A stretch of DNA of 64,000 nt from Halobacillus ihumii (lineage in GTDB: Bacteria > Bacillota > Bacilli > Bacillales > Halobacillaceae), in the NCBI RefSeq assembly GCF_902726645.1, contig NZ_CACVAO010000001.1, positions 2,481,362 through 2,545,361 of the forward strand. Direction: 5' to 3'. Shown one piece after another: positions 24,239-31,890 of the stretch; position 1 is the stretch's first letter; each line of letters begins with the position of its first letter. A model generated the notes under the pieces. It saw only the letters and a list, made by a program, of their open reading frames with translations. It ran no database searches and had not been told where the DNA came from. The position numbers and the translations under genes were made by a program.

Positions 24239-25162
24239 ATGGATGAAGCAATTATTGATGTGGTGATAATAGGTGGAGGGCCGGGAGGTTTAAGTGCAGC
24301 CCTTGTATTAGGGCGTTCTTGTAGAAATGTCGTCATTGTGGATAAAGGAACTCCTCGTAATAGTGTTACTTTTGAGGCCCATGGACTGCTGACAAGAGAC
24401 GGAATAAAGCCTCAGGAACTTCGACAGATTGCCCGGCAGCAGTTGACGTCCTATCCCAACGTTACGTGTTTCGATGAGGAAGTGATACAAGTAGAAAAAC
24501 ATTCTAACCAGTATATCGTTACAACTCATCTGGGGAACACTTTTAAAACAAGAAGGGTGATTGTGGCAACAGGAATGATCGATGAATTACCAGCTATACC
24601 TGGTTTTCGAGAGGTGTATGGCATGTCCGTTTTCCCATGTCCATATTGTGATGGATGGGAGCGGCGCGGGGAACCCCTTGCCGTGTTTGGAAACGAAGAG
24701 AATGTCGTACCTTTTACAAAATTACTCAATAACTGGAGCAACGACCTTATTTTATTTACGAATGGAGCAGCCCAGTTTGACTCTAAATTCAAGCAAGAAC
24801 TGGCAGCGCATGCGATTGCCACAGTAGAGACACCCATTGCAAAGTTACAATCTGCTGATGGTAAATTAGAGAAGGTGATAACGGAAACAGGAGAAGCTTT
24901 TTCTAGAACAGGTGGATTCATTTTAAATACCAGAGAGAAGCAAGCTTTCGATCTTCCCAAACAGTTGGGGATCCAGATGAATGAACGGGGAGGCTATGAA
25001 TCAGACGATCATGGCCTGACAAGCGTAGAAGGACTGTATGTGATTGGTGATGCCAAGAACTCATTTGTTGGACTGGCTGGTGCTGTAGGAGAGGGATATG
25101 AAGCAGGAGTGGTAATTAATCATGAACTGGCCATGGAAGATTGGGTTCAAGAAGAACTCTAA
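24239..25162 (+). CDS. Thioredoxin-reductase-like NAD(P)/FAD oxidoreductase
   Basis: A 307-residue flavoprotein with the FAD-binding GGGPGGLSAA near the N-terminus, a redox pair Cys134-Pro-Tyr-Cys137 (CPYCDGWE), and the C-terminal GDAKNSFVGLAGAVGEGYEAG segment. It resembles thioredoxin reductases but the active site is CPYC rather than CATC, and the NADPH-binding motif (VFGNEENV) is degenerate. Its electron acceptor may therefore not be thioredoxin. GGGAGGC precedes ATG 24239. Monocistronic. Confidence 0.82.
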   Translation: MDEAIIDVVIIGGGPGGLSAALVLGRSCRNVVIVDKGTPRNSVTFEAHGLLTRDGIKPQELRQIARQQLTSYPNVTCFDEEVIQVEKHSNQYIVTTHLGNTFKTRRVIVATGMIDELPAIPGFREVYGMSVFPCPYCDGWERRGEPLAVFGNEENVVPFTKLLNNWSNDLILFTNGAAQFDSKFKQELAAHAIATVETPIAKLQSADGKLEKVITETGEAFSRTGGFILNTREKQAFDLPKQLGIQMNERGGYESDDHGLTSVEGLYVIGDAKNSFVGLAGAVGEGYEAGVVINHELAMEDWVQEEL

Positions 25163-25186
25163 CCCGGGCGAGTACCCGGATTAGAG
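25157..25186 (-). terminator. Hairpin between the convergent oxidoreductase and repeat-protein genes
   Basis: CTCTAACCCGGG and CCCGGATTAGAG form a stem with one mismatch; TTCTTCTTG follows on the minus strand. It probably ends the minus-strand gene at 25201. Confidence 0.5.
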
Positions 25187-25200
25187 AAAAGACAGGCTGC

Positions 25201-25500
25201 TTACTCTTCTTTCTCCTCATTGTTTTCCTTCTTACTCAAACGGCTTTTGGCACCTCGATATAATTTTCCAGGGGCCTCTGAAGTTTTTCCAATTACATCA
25301 TTCGCTTTGTCAGCGGTCCCTTTTAAAATTCTCCCTGAGGAATCGACGGTTTTCCCAATAAGTCCACCTTCACCGGAAATTGACTTAACGATTTTACCAG
25401 ATGTATCAACAGTGTGGCCGAATAAGTCTTTAGCTTCATTAGAAGTCTTTTTAACGAGGTTATCATCCGTTTTATTTCTGTTATTATATTCCTTGCTCAC
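25201..25500 (-). CDS. Hydrophilic protein with repeated G-T-V-D-S/T-S-G motifs, function unknown
   Basis: A 99-residue, Lys/Glu/Gly-rich protein without membrane segments or cysteines. The middle holds imperfect repeats: FGHTVDTSGKIVK, IGKTVDSSGRILK and a weaker IGKTSEAPGKLYR. The start is GTG 25500, because AAGGAGAGG lies at the right distance before it; longer frames upstream have no ribosome binding site. I do not recognise a family. The regular repeats and high charge suggest an extended or stress-related hydrophilic protein, which is inference only. Confidence 0.6.
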   Translation of the reverse strand: MSKEYNNRNKTDDNLVKKTSNEAKDLFGHTVDTSGKIVKSISGEGGLIGKTVDSSGRILKGTADKANDVIGKTSEAPGKLYRGAKSRLSKKENNEEKEE

Positions 25501-25655
25501 GGTAACTTCCTCTCCTTTCTTAATTGAATGAGCTACCTTTGATGAATATGAGTAGACTTCTGAAATTATGAAAATTTTTAGAGGTTGTGCCTGTCCCCGT
25601 CGAAAAATGACGCTCAATCTGTTGTGTTAAGCAGCTGAATATGGAATTTTTATAT

Positions 25656-25673
25656 ATTGGTATAGACAACTAT
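25656..25673 (+). promoter_or_regulatory. Candidate NagR/DasR-type (dre) operator upstream of nagE
   Basis: ATTGGTATAGACAACT differs in three positions from the DasR/YvoA-type consensus ACTGGTCTAGACCACT. It lies 70 bp before nagE, in an AT-rich region that should contain the promoter. The GntR/HutC-family regulator encoded in the same cluster is the probable ligand-responsive repressor. Confidence 0.65.
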
Positions 25674-25742
25674 ATATTTAAATGATAAAGTGTGTCTATG
25701 AAGCGTTTTCATATTTTTTATGCGATAAAGGGGTGGAGAAAC

Positions 25743-27671
25743 ATGTTGAACTTTTTACAGAGAATTGGTAAATCATTAATGTTCCCAATTGCTACTTTGC
25801 CAGCGGCGGCATTACTTGTGCGTCTTGGTATGGAAGATATGCTGGATGTTCCCTTTGTGACAGCAGCGGGAAATGGGATCCTTACAAACCTGTCGTTAAT
25901 ATTTGCGATTGGTATTGCTATGGGATTTGCGAAGGACGGAAGTGGAGCGGCTGCTCTTGCTGGTGCCGTCGGTGTTTTAGTCCTCGAAGGTGGAATTGGA
26001 GCGATTAACGAAGATATTAATATGGGAGTATTTTCAGGAATTGTTTCCGGGGTTATTGCCGGGATGCTTTACAATCGCTTCCATGACGTTAAATTTCCAG
26101 AATTTCTATCATTTTTTGGAGGGAAAAGGTTCGTTCCGATCATCACTTCACTAGTAATGGTCGCGCTCTCCTTTGTGTTTGGTTATTTGTGGGTTTACCC
26201 GCAAAATGTGCTCGATGCTACAGCGAACTGGATCTTAAATGCCGGAGAACTGGGTGTAGGTGTATATGGCGTTCTGAACCGTTTGTTAATTCCGGTAGGC
26301 CTGCACCATGTAATGAATACATTAATTTGGTTTGACTTTGGAACATTTACAACTGAATCAGGGGAAGTTGTCCGAGGAGAAATAAATCGTTTCCTAAACG
26401 GTGACCCTGAAGCGGGACATTTCCTGGCGGGCTTTTTCCCAGTTATGATGTTTGGTCTTCCAGCTGCTTGTTTGGCTATGTATGCAGCGGCTAAGAAGCA
26501 TCGTAAAGCAGCTGTAGGAGGCATGTTATTAAGTATTGCACTAACGTCTTTCCTAACAGGTGTGACAGAACCGATTGAATTCACATTTATGTTCTTGTCC
26601 CCGCTGCTTTTTGTTGTGCATGCTCTATTAACCGGTGTTTCCATGGTGGCTGCATTTATGCTGGATGTTCGCCATGGTTTCGGTTTCTCGGCAGGGCTTA
26701 TAGACTATCTTCTAAATTACAGTATTGCAGAGAATCCACTTATGTTGATTCTGATCGGACTCATACTGGGTGTCGTGTACTTCGTTGTTTTCTACTTCTT
26801 GATTGTTAAACTCGACTTGAAAACTCCAGGTAGAGAAGATGAGGATGAAGATCTTGTAGAAGAAACACAGGAAGTTGGACAGCCTAATACACCGGCTAAT
26901 GATTATGATGCAAAAGCTTATCAGTACCTTGAAGCACTCGGAGGATCTGAGAATATTAAAACACTGGATTATTGCACGACTCGTCTTCGTCTGCAAATGG
27001 ATGACCGGGACAAAGTGAATGAAGCAGCATTAAAACGTTACGGAGCACGCGGTGTCATGAAAGTTGGAAAGCAGAATCTGCAAGTAATCGTAGGAACAAC
27101 CGTTGAATTTTTGGCAGAGTCCATGAGAAAGCGAATAGATCAGGGGAACGAGACTCCGCCGGATACTGATCCGAAGGGAGAAGAACAGGGAGGAAGCTCG
27201 TCTGGCAGCCGCAAACTATCTGCAGAAAATTTTGTTATGCCTAATGAAGGAACGGTTATGCCGCTTGAAGATGTACCTGATGAAGTATTTGCTTCCCGTA
27301 TGATGGGACCAGGTTTCGCCATCGATCCCGAGAAAGATACGTTTACTTCACCTGTGAACGGAAAAGTTGTACAAGTATTTCCTACTAAACATGCAATTGG
27401 ACTTGAAACTGAAGATGGAATGGAAATCCTTATTCACATTGGCTTGGATACCGTTCAGCTAAAAGGCGAAGGTTTTGAAACACTCGTTGAAGCTAATCAG
27501 ACAGTCAAACAAGGTGACCCGCTGATACGTGTGGATCTCGACTTTGTGAAAAGTAAAGCTCCTTCTGTTGTCACTCCAATTATTTTTACAAATTTAGAAA
27601 ATGAAACCGTAACGCTTCATAAAACCGGAAGTTTTTCCCAAGGTGAGGCAGGGATTGTTACTGTTCAATAA
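25743..27671 (+). CDS. nagE: PTS N-acetylglucosamine transporter subunit IICBA
   Basis: A 642-residue fused PTS permease that imports and phosphorylates N-acetylglucosamine. The IIC membrane domain covers about residues 1-370 with the conserved GLHHVMNT and FLTGVTEPIEF segments; IIB carries the phospho-cysteine near residue 411 (LDYCTTRL); IIA carries the active histidine near residue 565 (ILIHIGLDTV). B. subtilis NagP lacks the IIA part, so this is the longer, E. coli-like architecture. AAGGGGTGGAG precedes ATG 25743; the longer frame from 25692 has no ribosome binding site. Confidence 0.9.
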   Translation: MLNFLQRIGKSLMFPIATLPAAALLVRLGMEDMLDVPFVTAAGNGILTNLSLIFAIGIAMGFAKDGSGAAALAGAVGVLVLEGGIGAINEDINMGVFSGIVSGVIAGMLYNRFHDVKFPEFLSFFGGKRFVPIITSLVMVALSFVFGYLWVYPQNVLDATANWILNAGELGVGVYGVLNRLLIPVGLHHVMNTLIWFDFGTFTTESGEVVRGEINRFLNGDPEAGHFLAGFFPVMMFGLPAACLAMYAAAKKHRKAAVGGMLLSIALTSFLTGVTEPIEFTFMFLSPLLFVVHALLTGVSMVAAFMLDVRHGFGFSAGLIDYLLNYSIAENPLMLILIGLILGVVYFVVFYFLIVKLDLKTPGREDEDEDLVEETQEVGQPNTPANDYDAKAYQYLEALGGSENIKTLDYCTTRLRLQMDDRDKVNEAALKRYGARGVMKVGKQNLQVIVGTTVEFLAESMRKRIDQGNETPPDTDPKGEEQGGSSSGSRKLSAENFVMPNEGTVMPLEDVPDEVFASRMMGPGFAIDPEKDTFTSPVNGKVVQVFPTKHAIGLETEDGMEILIHIGLDTVQLKGEGFETLVEANQTVKQGDPLIRVDLDFVKSKAPSVVTPIIFTNLENETVTLHKTGSFSQGEAGIVTVQ

Positions 27672-27675
27672 TTGA

Positions 27676-27836
27676 AGAGGCTGGGACAAATGTGCTTTTA
27701 TCAAATTAAAATCCGAACTACGCAGAAAGTACGATTGTGCATATAAACCGCTACGAAAATATACTTCCCTACTGCAGCACATCGTTAGCCTTCTCACTTA
27801 AGAAGTGTAGTTATGTCCCAGCCTCTCCACTAGTAA
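27676..27836. repeat. MITE-like element with 13-bp terminal inverted repeats
   Basis: AGAGGCTGGGACA (27676-27688) and its exact complement TGTCCCAGCCTCT (27824-27836) bound a 161-bp non-coding element. It sits between nagE and nagA, inside what is otherwise one operon. Related sequences occur at 34222-34465, 41554-41805 and 63016-63046. No transposase is encoded. Confidence 0.75.
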
Positions 27837-27851
27837 GAAAGGAGTGGAATC

Positions 27852-29036
27852 ATGGCTGAAACCATTGAATTTAGAAACATAAAGATTGTAACAGAGACGA
27901 AAACAATAAGCTCCGCATGCTTACAGGTGAAAGATGGGAAAATCACTACTATATCTGATCACTTTATAGGCGAGGCAGATACGGTTATTGATGGACAGGA
28001 TAAACAGTGGACACTTGTTCCTGGCTTCATCGATGTTCACATTCATGGTGCCGATGGACATGATGTAATGGATGCATCTTATGACGCGCTTGAAGGTATG
28101 GCCTCTCGTTTGCCTGAGGAAGGGACGACAAGCTTCCTGGCAACAACGATGACGCAATCGAAAGAGAATATTTCCCGTGCTGTGCAAACAGTCGGAACTT
28201 ATATAAACCAACAAAAAGCAAACAGTCAAGCCGAGGTGCTCGGAATCCACTTAGAAGGTCCATTTATTTCACAGGAAAAAGCAGGCGCCCAGCCCTTGGA
28301 GCATATTTGCATGCCTTCTATTGAGCAATTTGATCAATGGCAGGCGGTGAGTAACCATAACATTCGGCTTGTGACGCTGGCTCCTGAGGTACCAAATGGC
28401 ATGGAGTTCATTAAACATGTTAGTCAGACAGGGGTCGTAGCGTCGATTGGCCATAGTCAGGCTACTTATGATCAAGTTACAGAAGCCGTCCAATCCGGTG
28501 CACGCCATATTACACATTTGTATAATCAAATGAGCGGACTGCATCACCGTGAACCGGGTATAGTCGGTGGAGCATTTTTAAATCAAGAGCTTATGGTGGA
28601 AATGATTGTGGATCACGTCCATTCCCGTCCAGAGATGGTTCAGCTTGCTTATCAGCATACCCAGGCTGATCGCACTATTTTAATCACCGATGCGATGAGG
28701 GCTAAATGTCTTCCAGAGGGGACCTATGATCTTGGCGGCCAGAACGTAAATGTCGTGGGTAATGAAGCTCGCTTAGCTGACGGAACATTAGCAGGGAGCA
28801 TCTTAACACTGGAACAGGCTGTGTCCAACATGAGCCAAAATACAATGATAACGATAGAGGACCTCGTCCGCATCACGTCCGCAAACGCAGCGACCCAGTT
28901 AGGGATTGAAGATCGAAAGGGAAGTATTGCAGAAGGTAAAGATGCCGATTTAGTAATCTTAGATGAAGAATTCGGCGTCGTAATGACGGTATGCCGAGGA
29001 GTGCTCGCTCACGATCGCAGGGAGGATACACCATGA
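27852..29036 (+). CDS. nagA: N-acetylglucosamine-6-phosphate deacetylase
   Basis: A 394-residue amidohydrolase that converts GlcNAc-6-phosphate to glucosamine-6-phosphate and acetate, the first step after nagE. The metal and substrate residues are visible: HIHGADGHDVMDA, HLEGPF (metal-binding Glu), SIGHSQATY, HLYNQM and the catalytic Asp in ITDAM. AAAGGAGTGG precedes ATG 27852. Its stop overlaps the nagB start as ATGA. Confidence 0.92.
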   Translation: MAETIEFRNIKIVTETKTISSACLQVKDGKITTISDHFIGEADTVIDGQDKQWTLVPGFIDVHIHGADGHDVMDASYDALEGMASRLPEEGTTSFLATTMTQSKENISRAVQTVGTYINQQKANSQAEVLGIHLEGPFISQEKAGAQPLEHICMPSIEQFDQWQAVSNHNIRLVTLAPEVPNGMEFIKHVSQTGVVASIGHSQATYDQVTEAVQSGARHITHLYNQMSGLHHREPGIVGGAFLNQELMVEMIVDHVHSRPEMVQLAYQHTQADRTILITDAMRAKCLPEGTYDLGGQNVNVVGNEARLADGTLAGSILTLEQAVSNMSQNTMITIEDLVRITSANAATQLGIEDRKGSIAEGKDADLVILDEEFGVVMTVCRGVLAHDRREDTP

Positions 29037-29764
29037 ATATCATCGTCACAAAGGATTATAAAGAGCTAAGTAAAAAAGCTTGTCAGTATATTGAAGAGCA
29101 AGTGAAAAAAAAGCCTGACTCTGTACTTGGTTTAGCAACAGGCAGCACGCCGCTTGGCACATATCAAGAATTGGTGGACGGGTACAGAAGCGGATTTGTC
29201 GACTATCAGGGTGTTTATTCACTTAACTTGGATGAATATGTCGGATTGGACAAAAACCATCCTCAAAGCTATCATTTCTTTATGAACAGACATCTATTTC
29301 ATTCGATTAATATCGACCCGGATCACACGTATATTCCTAATGGGAAAGCAAGCGGCCTTGCTTACGAATGTGAACGGTATGAACAGTTAATCGAGGAAAT
29401 AGGGCCCCCGGATCTTCAATTGCTTGGTATAGGACAAAATGGACATATAGGCTTTAATGAACCTGAAACTTCTTTTGACAGTGAAACACATATTATTGAT
29501 TTATCTGATTCAACAAGAGAAGCGAATGCGAGATTTTTCAACTCGATTGAGGAGGTACCTCACCAGGCGGTTACAATGGGGATCAAGTCTATTTTAAAAA
29601 GTAAAAAGATCGTGCTGCTTGCCTCAGGAGAAGAAAAGGCTGAGGCTATCAAGCGCTTGCTTAAAGGGGAACAAGATGAATCTTTTCCTGCCTCTGCCTT
29701 GAATAAACATGATCATGTCACGTTAATTGTTGATGAACCAGCTTATAAACAAGCAAAGCTTTGA
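29033..29764 (+). CDS. nagB: Glucosamine-6-phosphate deaminase
   Basis: A 243-residue enzyme that converts glucosamine-6-phosphate to fructose-6-phosphate and ammonia, completing entry into glycolysis. GLATGSTPLGTY and LLGIGQNGHIGFNEP are the family signatures and the length matches B. subtilis NagB. GGGAGG precedes ATG 29033, which overlaps the nagA stop; a longer frame from 28991 lacks a ribosome binding site and gives an atypical N-terminus. The allosteric C-terminal part of E. coli NagB is absent, as usual for Bacillus. Confidence 0.92.
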   Translation: MNIIVTKDYKELSKKACQYIEEQVKKKPDSVLGLATGSTPLGTYQELVDGYRSGFVDYQGVYSLNLDEYVGLDKNHPQSYHFFMNRHLFHSINIDPDHTYIPNGKASGLAYECERYEQLIEEIGPPDLQLLGIGQNGHIGFNEPETSFDSETHIIDLSDSTREANARFFNSIEEVPHQAVTMGIKSILKSKKIVLLASGEEKAEAIKRLLKGEQDESFPASALNKHDHVTLIVDEPAYKQAKL

Positions 29765-29780
29765 GAGGAGTCCGAATTCT

Positions 29781-30506
29781 ATGATAGATAAGCAGTCACC
29801 CCTCCCGATGTATTATCAAATTGAGGAAGATATAAAACAGCGCATCGCTGACGACGATTATCGGGCGGGTGATATGATCCCGTCTGAACGGGAGCTTTCT
29901 GAAACTTATGATGTAAGCCGGATGACAGTGAGACAAGCGATTACAAATATGGTGAATGAAGGAGTCCTGTATAGAGAGAAAGGCCGAGGGACGTTTGTTG
30001 CTGATAAAAAAATTGAGCAGCCTCTTCAAGGTATGACCAGTTTCACAGAGGATATGAGTTCAAGAGGAATGGAAGCAAGCAGCAGGCTATTGCAATTTGA
30101 GAAGATACCTGCCCCGTTTGATGTATCTCGAAAGTTGCAGCTCCATGAAGAGGCGGAAGTTTATAAAATCCAGCGAATTCGCTATGCTGATCAGAAGCCA
30201 ATGGCGGTTGAAACGACGTTCATTCCTGTTTCTATGTTTCCTGGTCTTGACGAACGAATTGTGCAAGGGTCACTGTATGATTATATTGAAAAATCAAAGC
30301 AATTAAAGATTGGCAAAGCAAGTCAAATGATTGAGGCAACCATAGCTGATGAGCAGCAATCATCCTTGTTAGATGTACCGGCAGCATCAGCTATCTTGCA
30401 TATCGAAAGAAATAGTTCCTTAACGGATGGAACTCCATTTGAAGTTGTGAAGTCATCCTATCGTGCAGATCGCTATAAATTCATTAGTGATATTTACCGA
30501 GCTTAA
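29781..30506 (+). CDS. nagR: GntR/HutC-family repressor of N-acetylglucosamine use
   Basis: A 241-residue regulator with an N-terminal winged helix (PSERELSETYDVSRMTVRQAI, then REKGRGTFVA) and a C-terminal UTRA domain that binds amino-sugar phosphates. Length, domain order and genome position match YvoA/NagR of B. subtilis (243 residues). It should bind the dre-like site at 25656-25673 and repress nagE and the genes after it. GAGAGGAG precedes ATG 29781; a longer frame from 29727 is rejected. The stop codon overlaps the ribosome binding site of the next gene. Confidence 0.88.
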   Translation: MIDKQSPLPMYYQIEEDIKQRIADDDYRAGDMIPSERELSETYDVSRMTVRQAITNMVNEGVLYREKGRGTFVADKKIEQPLQGMTSFTEDMSSRGMEASSRLLQFEKIPAPFDVSRKLQLHEEAEVYKIQRIRYADQKPMAVETTFIPVSMFPGLDERIVQGSLYDYIEKSKQLKIGKASQMIEATIADEQQSSLLDVPAASAILHIERNSSLTDGTPFEVVKSSYRADRYKFISDIYRA

Positions 30507-30519
30507 GGAGAGAGTATGA

Positions 30520-31242
30520 ATGAACTATTTGTTAAAGATAGCTGAACAGCTCAGGAGTCTTGAGTTCTCAACTGCCGGTCAGCTGACCACTGTCAGTCAG
30601 ACGATGGCAGAGCAACTTAAACAGGAAGGGATAATCCACCTGTTTGGATGCGGTCATTCCAGCCTGATTGCCCAAGAACCTTATTACAGGGCAGGAGGTC
30701 TTGTACCCGTTCGTCCTATTATGATCGAATCCCTGATGTTACACGAGGGTGCGCTTCAATCCAGTGTGAACGAAAAAACAGTGGATTACGTCAATGATGT
30801 CCTTGCCGATGAGGATATTCGCGAAGAAGATGTGTTGATTGTGATCTCGACTTCAGGCCGTAACCCTGCTCCAATTGATGCTGCAATGTTCGGACGGGAA
30901 CGGGGTGCTTATGTCATCGGTTTGATGTCAAAGGAATACACACATTCACAGCCGTCTCGACACCCTTCTGGGAAAAGACTAGAAGACGTTGTTAATACGG
31001 TAGTTGATACACAGGTTCCTGTCGGGGATGCAACTTTAGAAGAAGAAGGAATTGCCCACGCCTTTGCTCCATCTTCTTCTGTCATTGGCACCGCACTTTT
31101 ACAGGACCTTTTTGCAAAAACGATTGTTAGCCTAAAAGAATTAGGAGAAGATCCTCCAATCTTTCTAAGCGGCAATGTCGATGGTTCCGAACAACATAAC
31201 CAATCCCTCGTAGAAAAATACAAAGACAGAATACAGTTTTGA
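30520..31242 (+). CDS. SIS-domain protein, UPF0309-like sugar-phosphate isomerase/binding protein
   Basis: A 240-residue SIS-domain protein. Sugar-phosphate-binding loops are visible in IHLFGCGHSS and VLIVISTSGRNPAP. Such proteins isomerise or bind phosphosugars; location as last gene of the nag operon suggests an amino-sugar role, for example with MurNAc- or GlcNAc-derived phosphates. AAGGAGAG lies before ATG 30520; the ATG four bases earlier hits a stop after nine codons. The precise reaction is not known. Confidence 0.78.
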   Translation: MNYLLKIAEQLRSLEFSTAGQLTTVSQTMAEQLKQEGIIHLFGCGHSSLIAQEPYYRAGGLVPVRPIMIESLMLHEGALQSSVNEKTVDYVNDVLADEDIREEDVLIVISTSGRNPAPIDAAMFGRERGAYVIGLMSKEYTHSQPSRHPSGKRLEDVVNTVVDTQVPVGDATLEEEGIAHAFAPSSSVIGTALLQDLFAKTIVSLKELGEDPPIFLSGNVDGSEQHNQSLVEKYKDRIQF

Positions 31243-31258
31243 TTTCCTTTTTTTGTAA

Positions 31259-31270
31259 GACCTGAGGTGG
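31259..31270. repeat. Half copy of the 17-mer repeat (GACCTGAGGTGG)
   Basis: Only the last 12 bases of the TGGATGACCTGAGGTGG unit are present, without an inverted partner. A T-run (TTTCCTTTTTTTG) precedes it. It lies in the leader of the 31297 gene. Confidence 0.6.
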
Positions 31271-31296
31271 AATTTATTAACAGGAGGAGGGGGAGT

Positions 31297-31824
31297 ATGT
31301 ATTCAAAGGAAGTGATGGAGCGGATCCGTTCCGCTCTAAGGGAAGAGGGCTCTTCAACGACAGACAAATACATAGAATCGTTATCGAAAGTCGAAGCGAT
31401 GGACTTATGCTTACAAGGTTACGGTGTAAACATTCCGCCACATGCAATCAGGGGAGTGATCCTTGAAATTTTTCGAATCAATTTAGAAGGAATTTCTACT
31501 CTTGAGAAAAACAGGATATCAGTCTTTTCAAAAGGTTTATGGGTCAGCAGGCAGCCCAAAGATCTGTTTGTTGTGTACACGGGCTCTGATGATATCGACG
31601 CTAAAGTGTACGTGAGTGATTACTTTAAAGAAAAAACTGGTCAAACGGTGCTTCCCGCTGAACTAGAGAAGAAGCTCAAGTCAATGGGATACAAAGAACA
31701 TGATAACGATAGAGGCGCACTTTATTACGTTGAATCCGAGCAAAGAGCTGTATCCAATTCATTCAAAGAACAAACCATTGGAGCAATAGCCGAAACCGTC
31801 AGACACAAATATCAAAAACTATAA
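31297..31824 (+). CDS. Hypothetical cytoplasmic protein
   Basis: A 175-residue soluble protein with no signal peptide or membrane segment. The N-terminal half is helical and charged (SKEVMERIRSALREEG), the middle contains FVVYTGSDDIDAKVYVSDYF, and the end is TVRHKYQKL. I do not recognise a family. AGGAGGAGGGGG before ATG 31297 is very strong; the frame from 31267 starts before it. It lies 54 bp after the SIS gene and may be an operon extension, but there is a T-rich stretch and a half repeat in between. Confidence 0.65.
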   Translation: MYSKEVMERIRSALREEGSSTTDKYIESLSKVEAMDLCLQGYGVNIPPHAIRGVILEIFRINLEGISTLEKNRISVFSKGLWVSRQPKDLFVVYTGSDDIDAKVYVSDYFKEKTGQTVLPAELEKKLKSMGYKEHDNDRGALYYVESEQRAVSNSFKEQTIGAIAETVRHKYQKL

Positions 31825-31834
31825 ATTACAAAAA

Positions 31835-31879
31835 ATGGATGACCTGAGGTGGATGTTTCTTCCACCTCAGGTCATCCAT
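31835..31879. repeat. Palindromic repeat, copy 5 of the 17-mer family, inverted order of arms
   Basis: ATGGATGACCTGAGGTGGA, a 7-nt loop, and the perfect complement. Here the GGTGG side faces the loop, the opposite of copies 1-3. It lies between convergent genes. TTTTTT follows on the minus strand, so it may terminate the minus-strand hydrolase gene. Confidence 0.85.
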
Positions 31880-31890
31880 AATATTCCATG

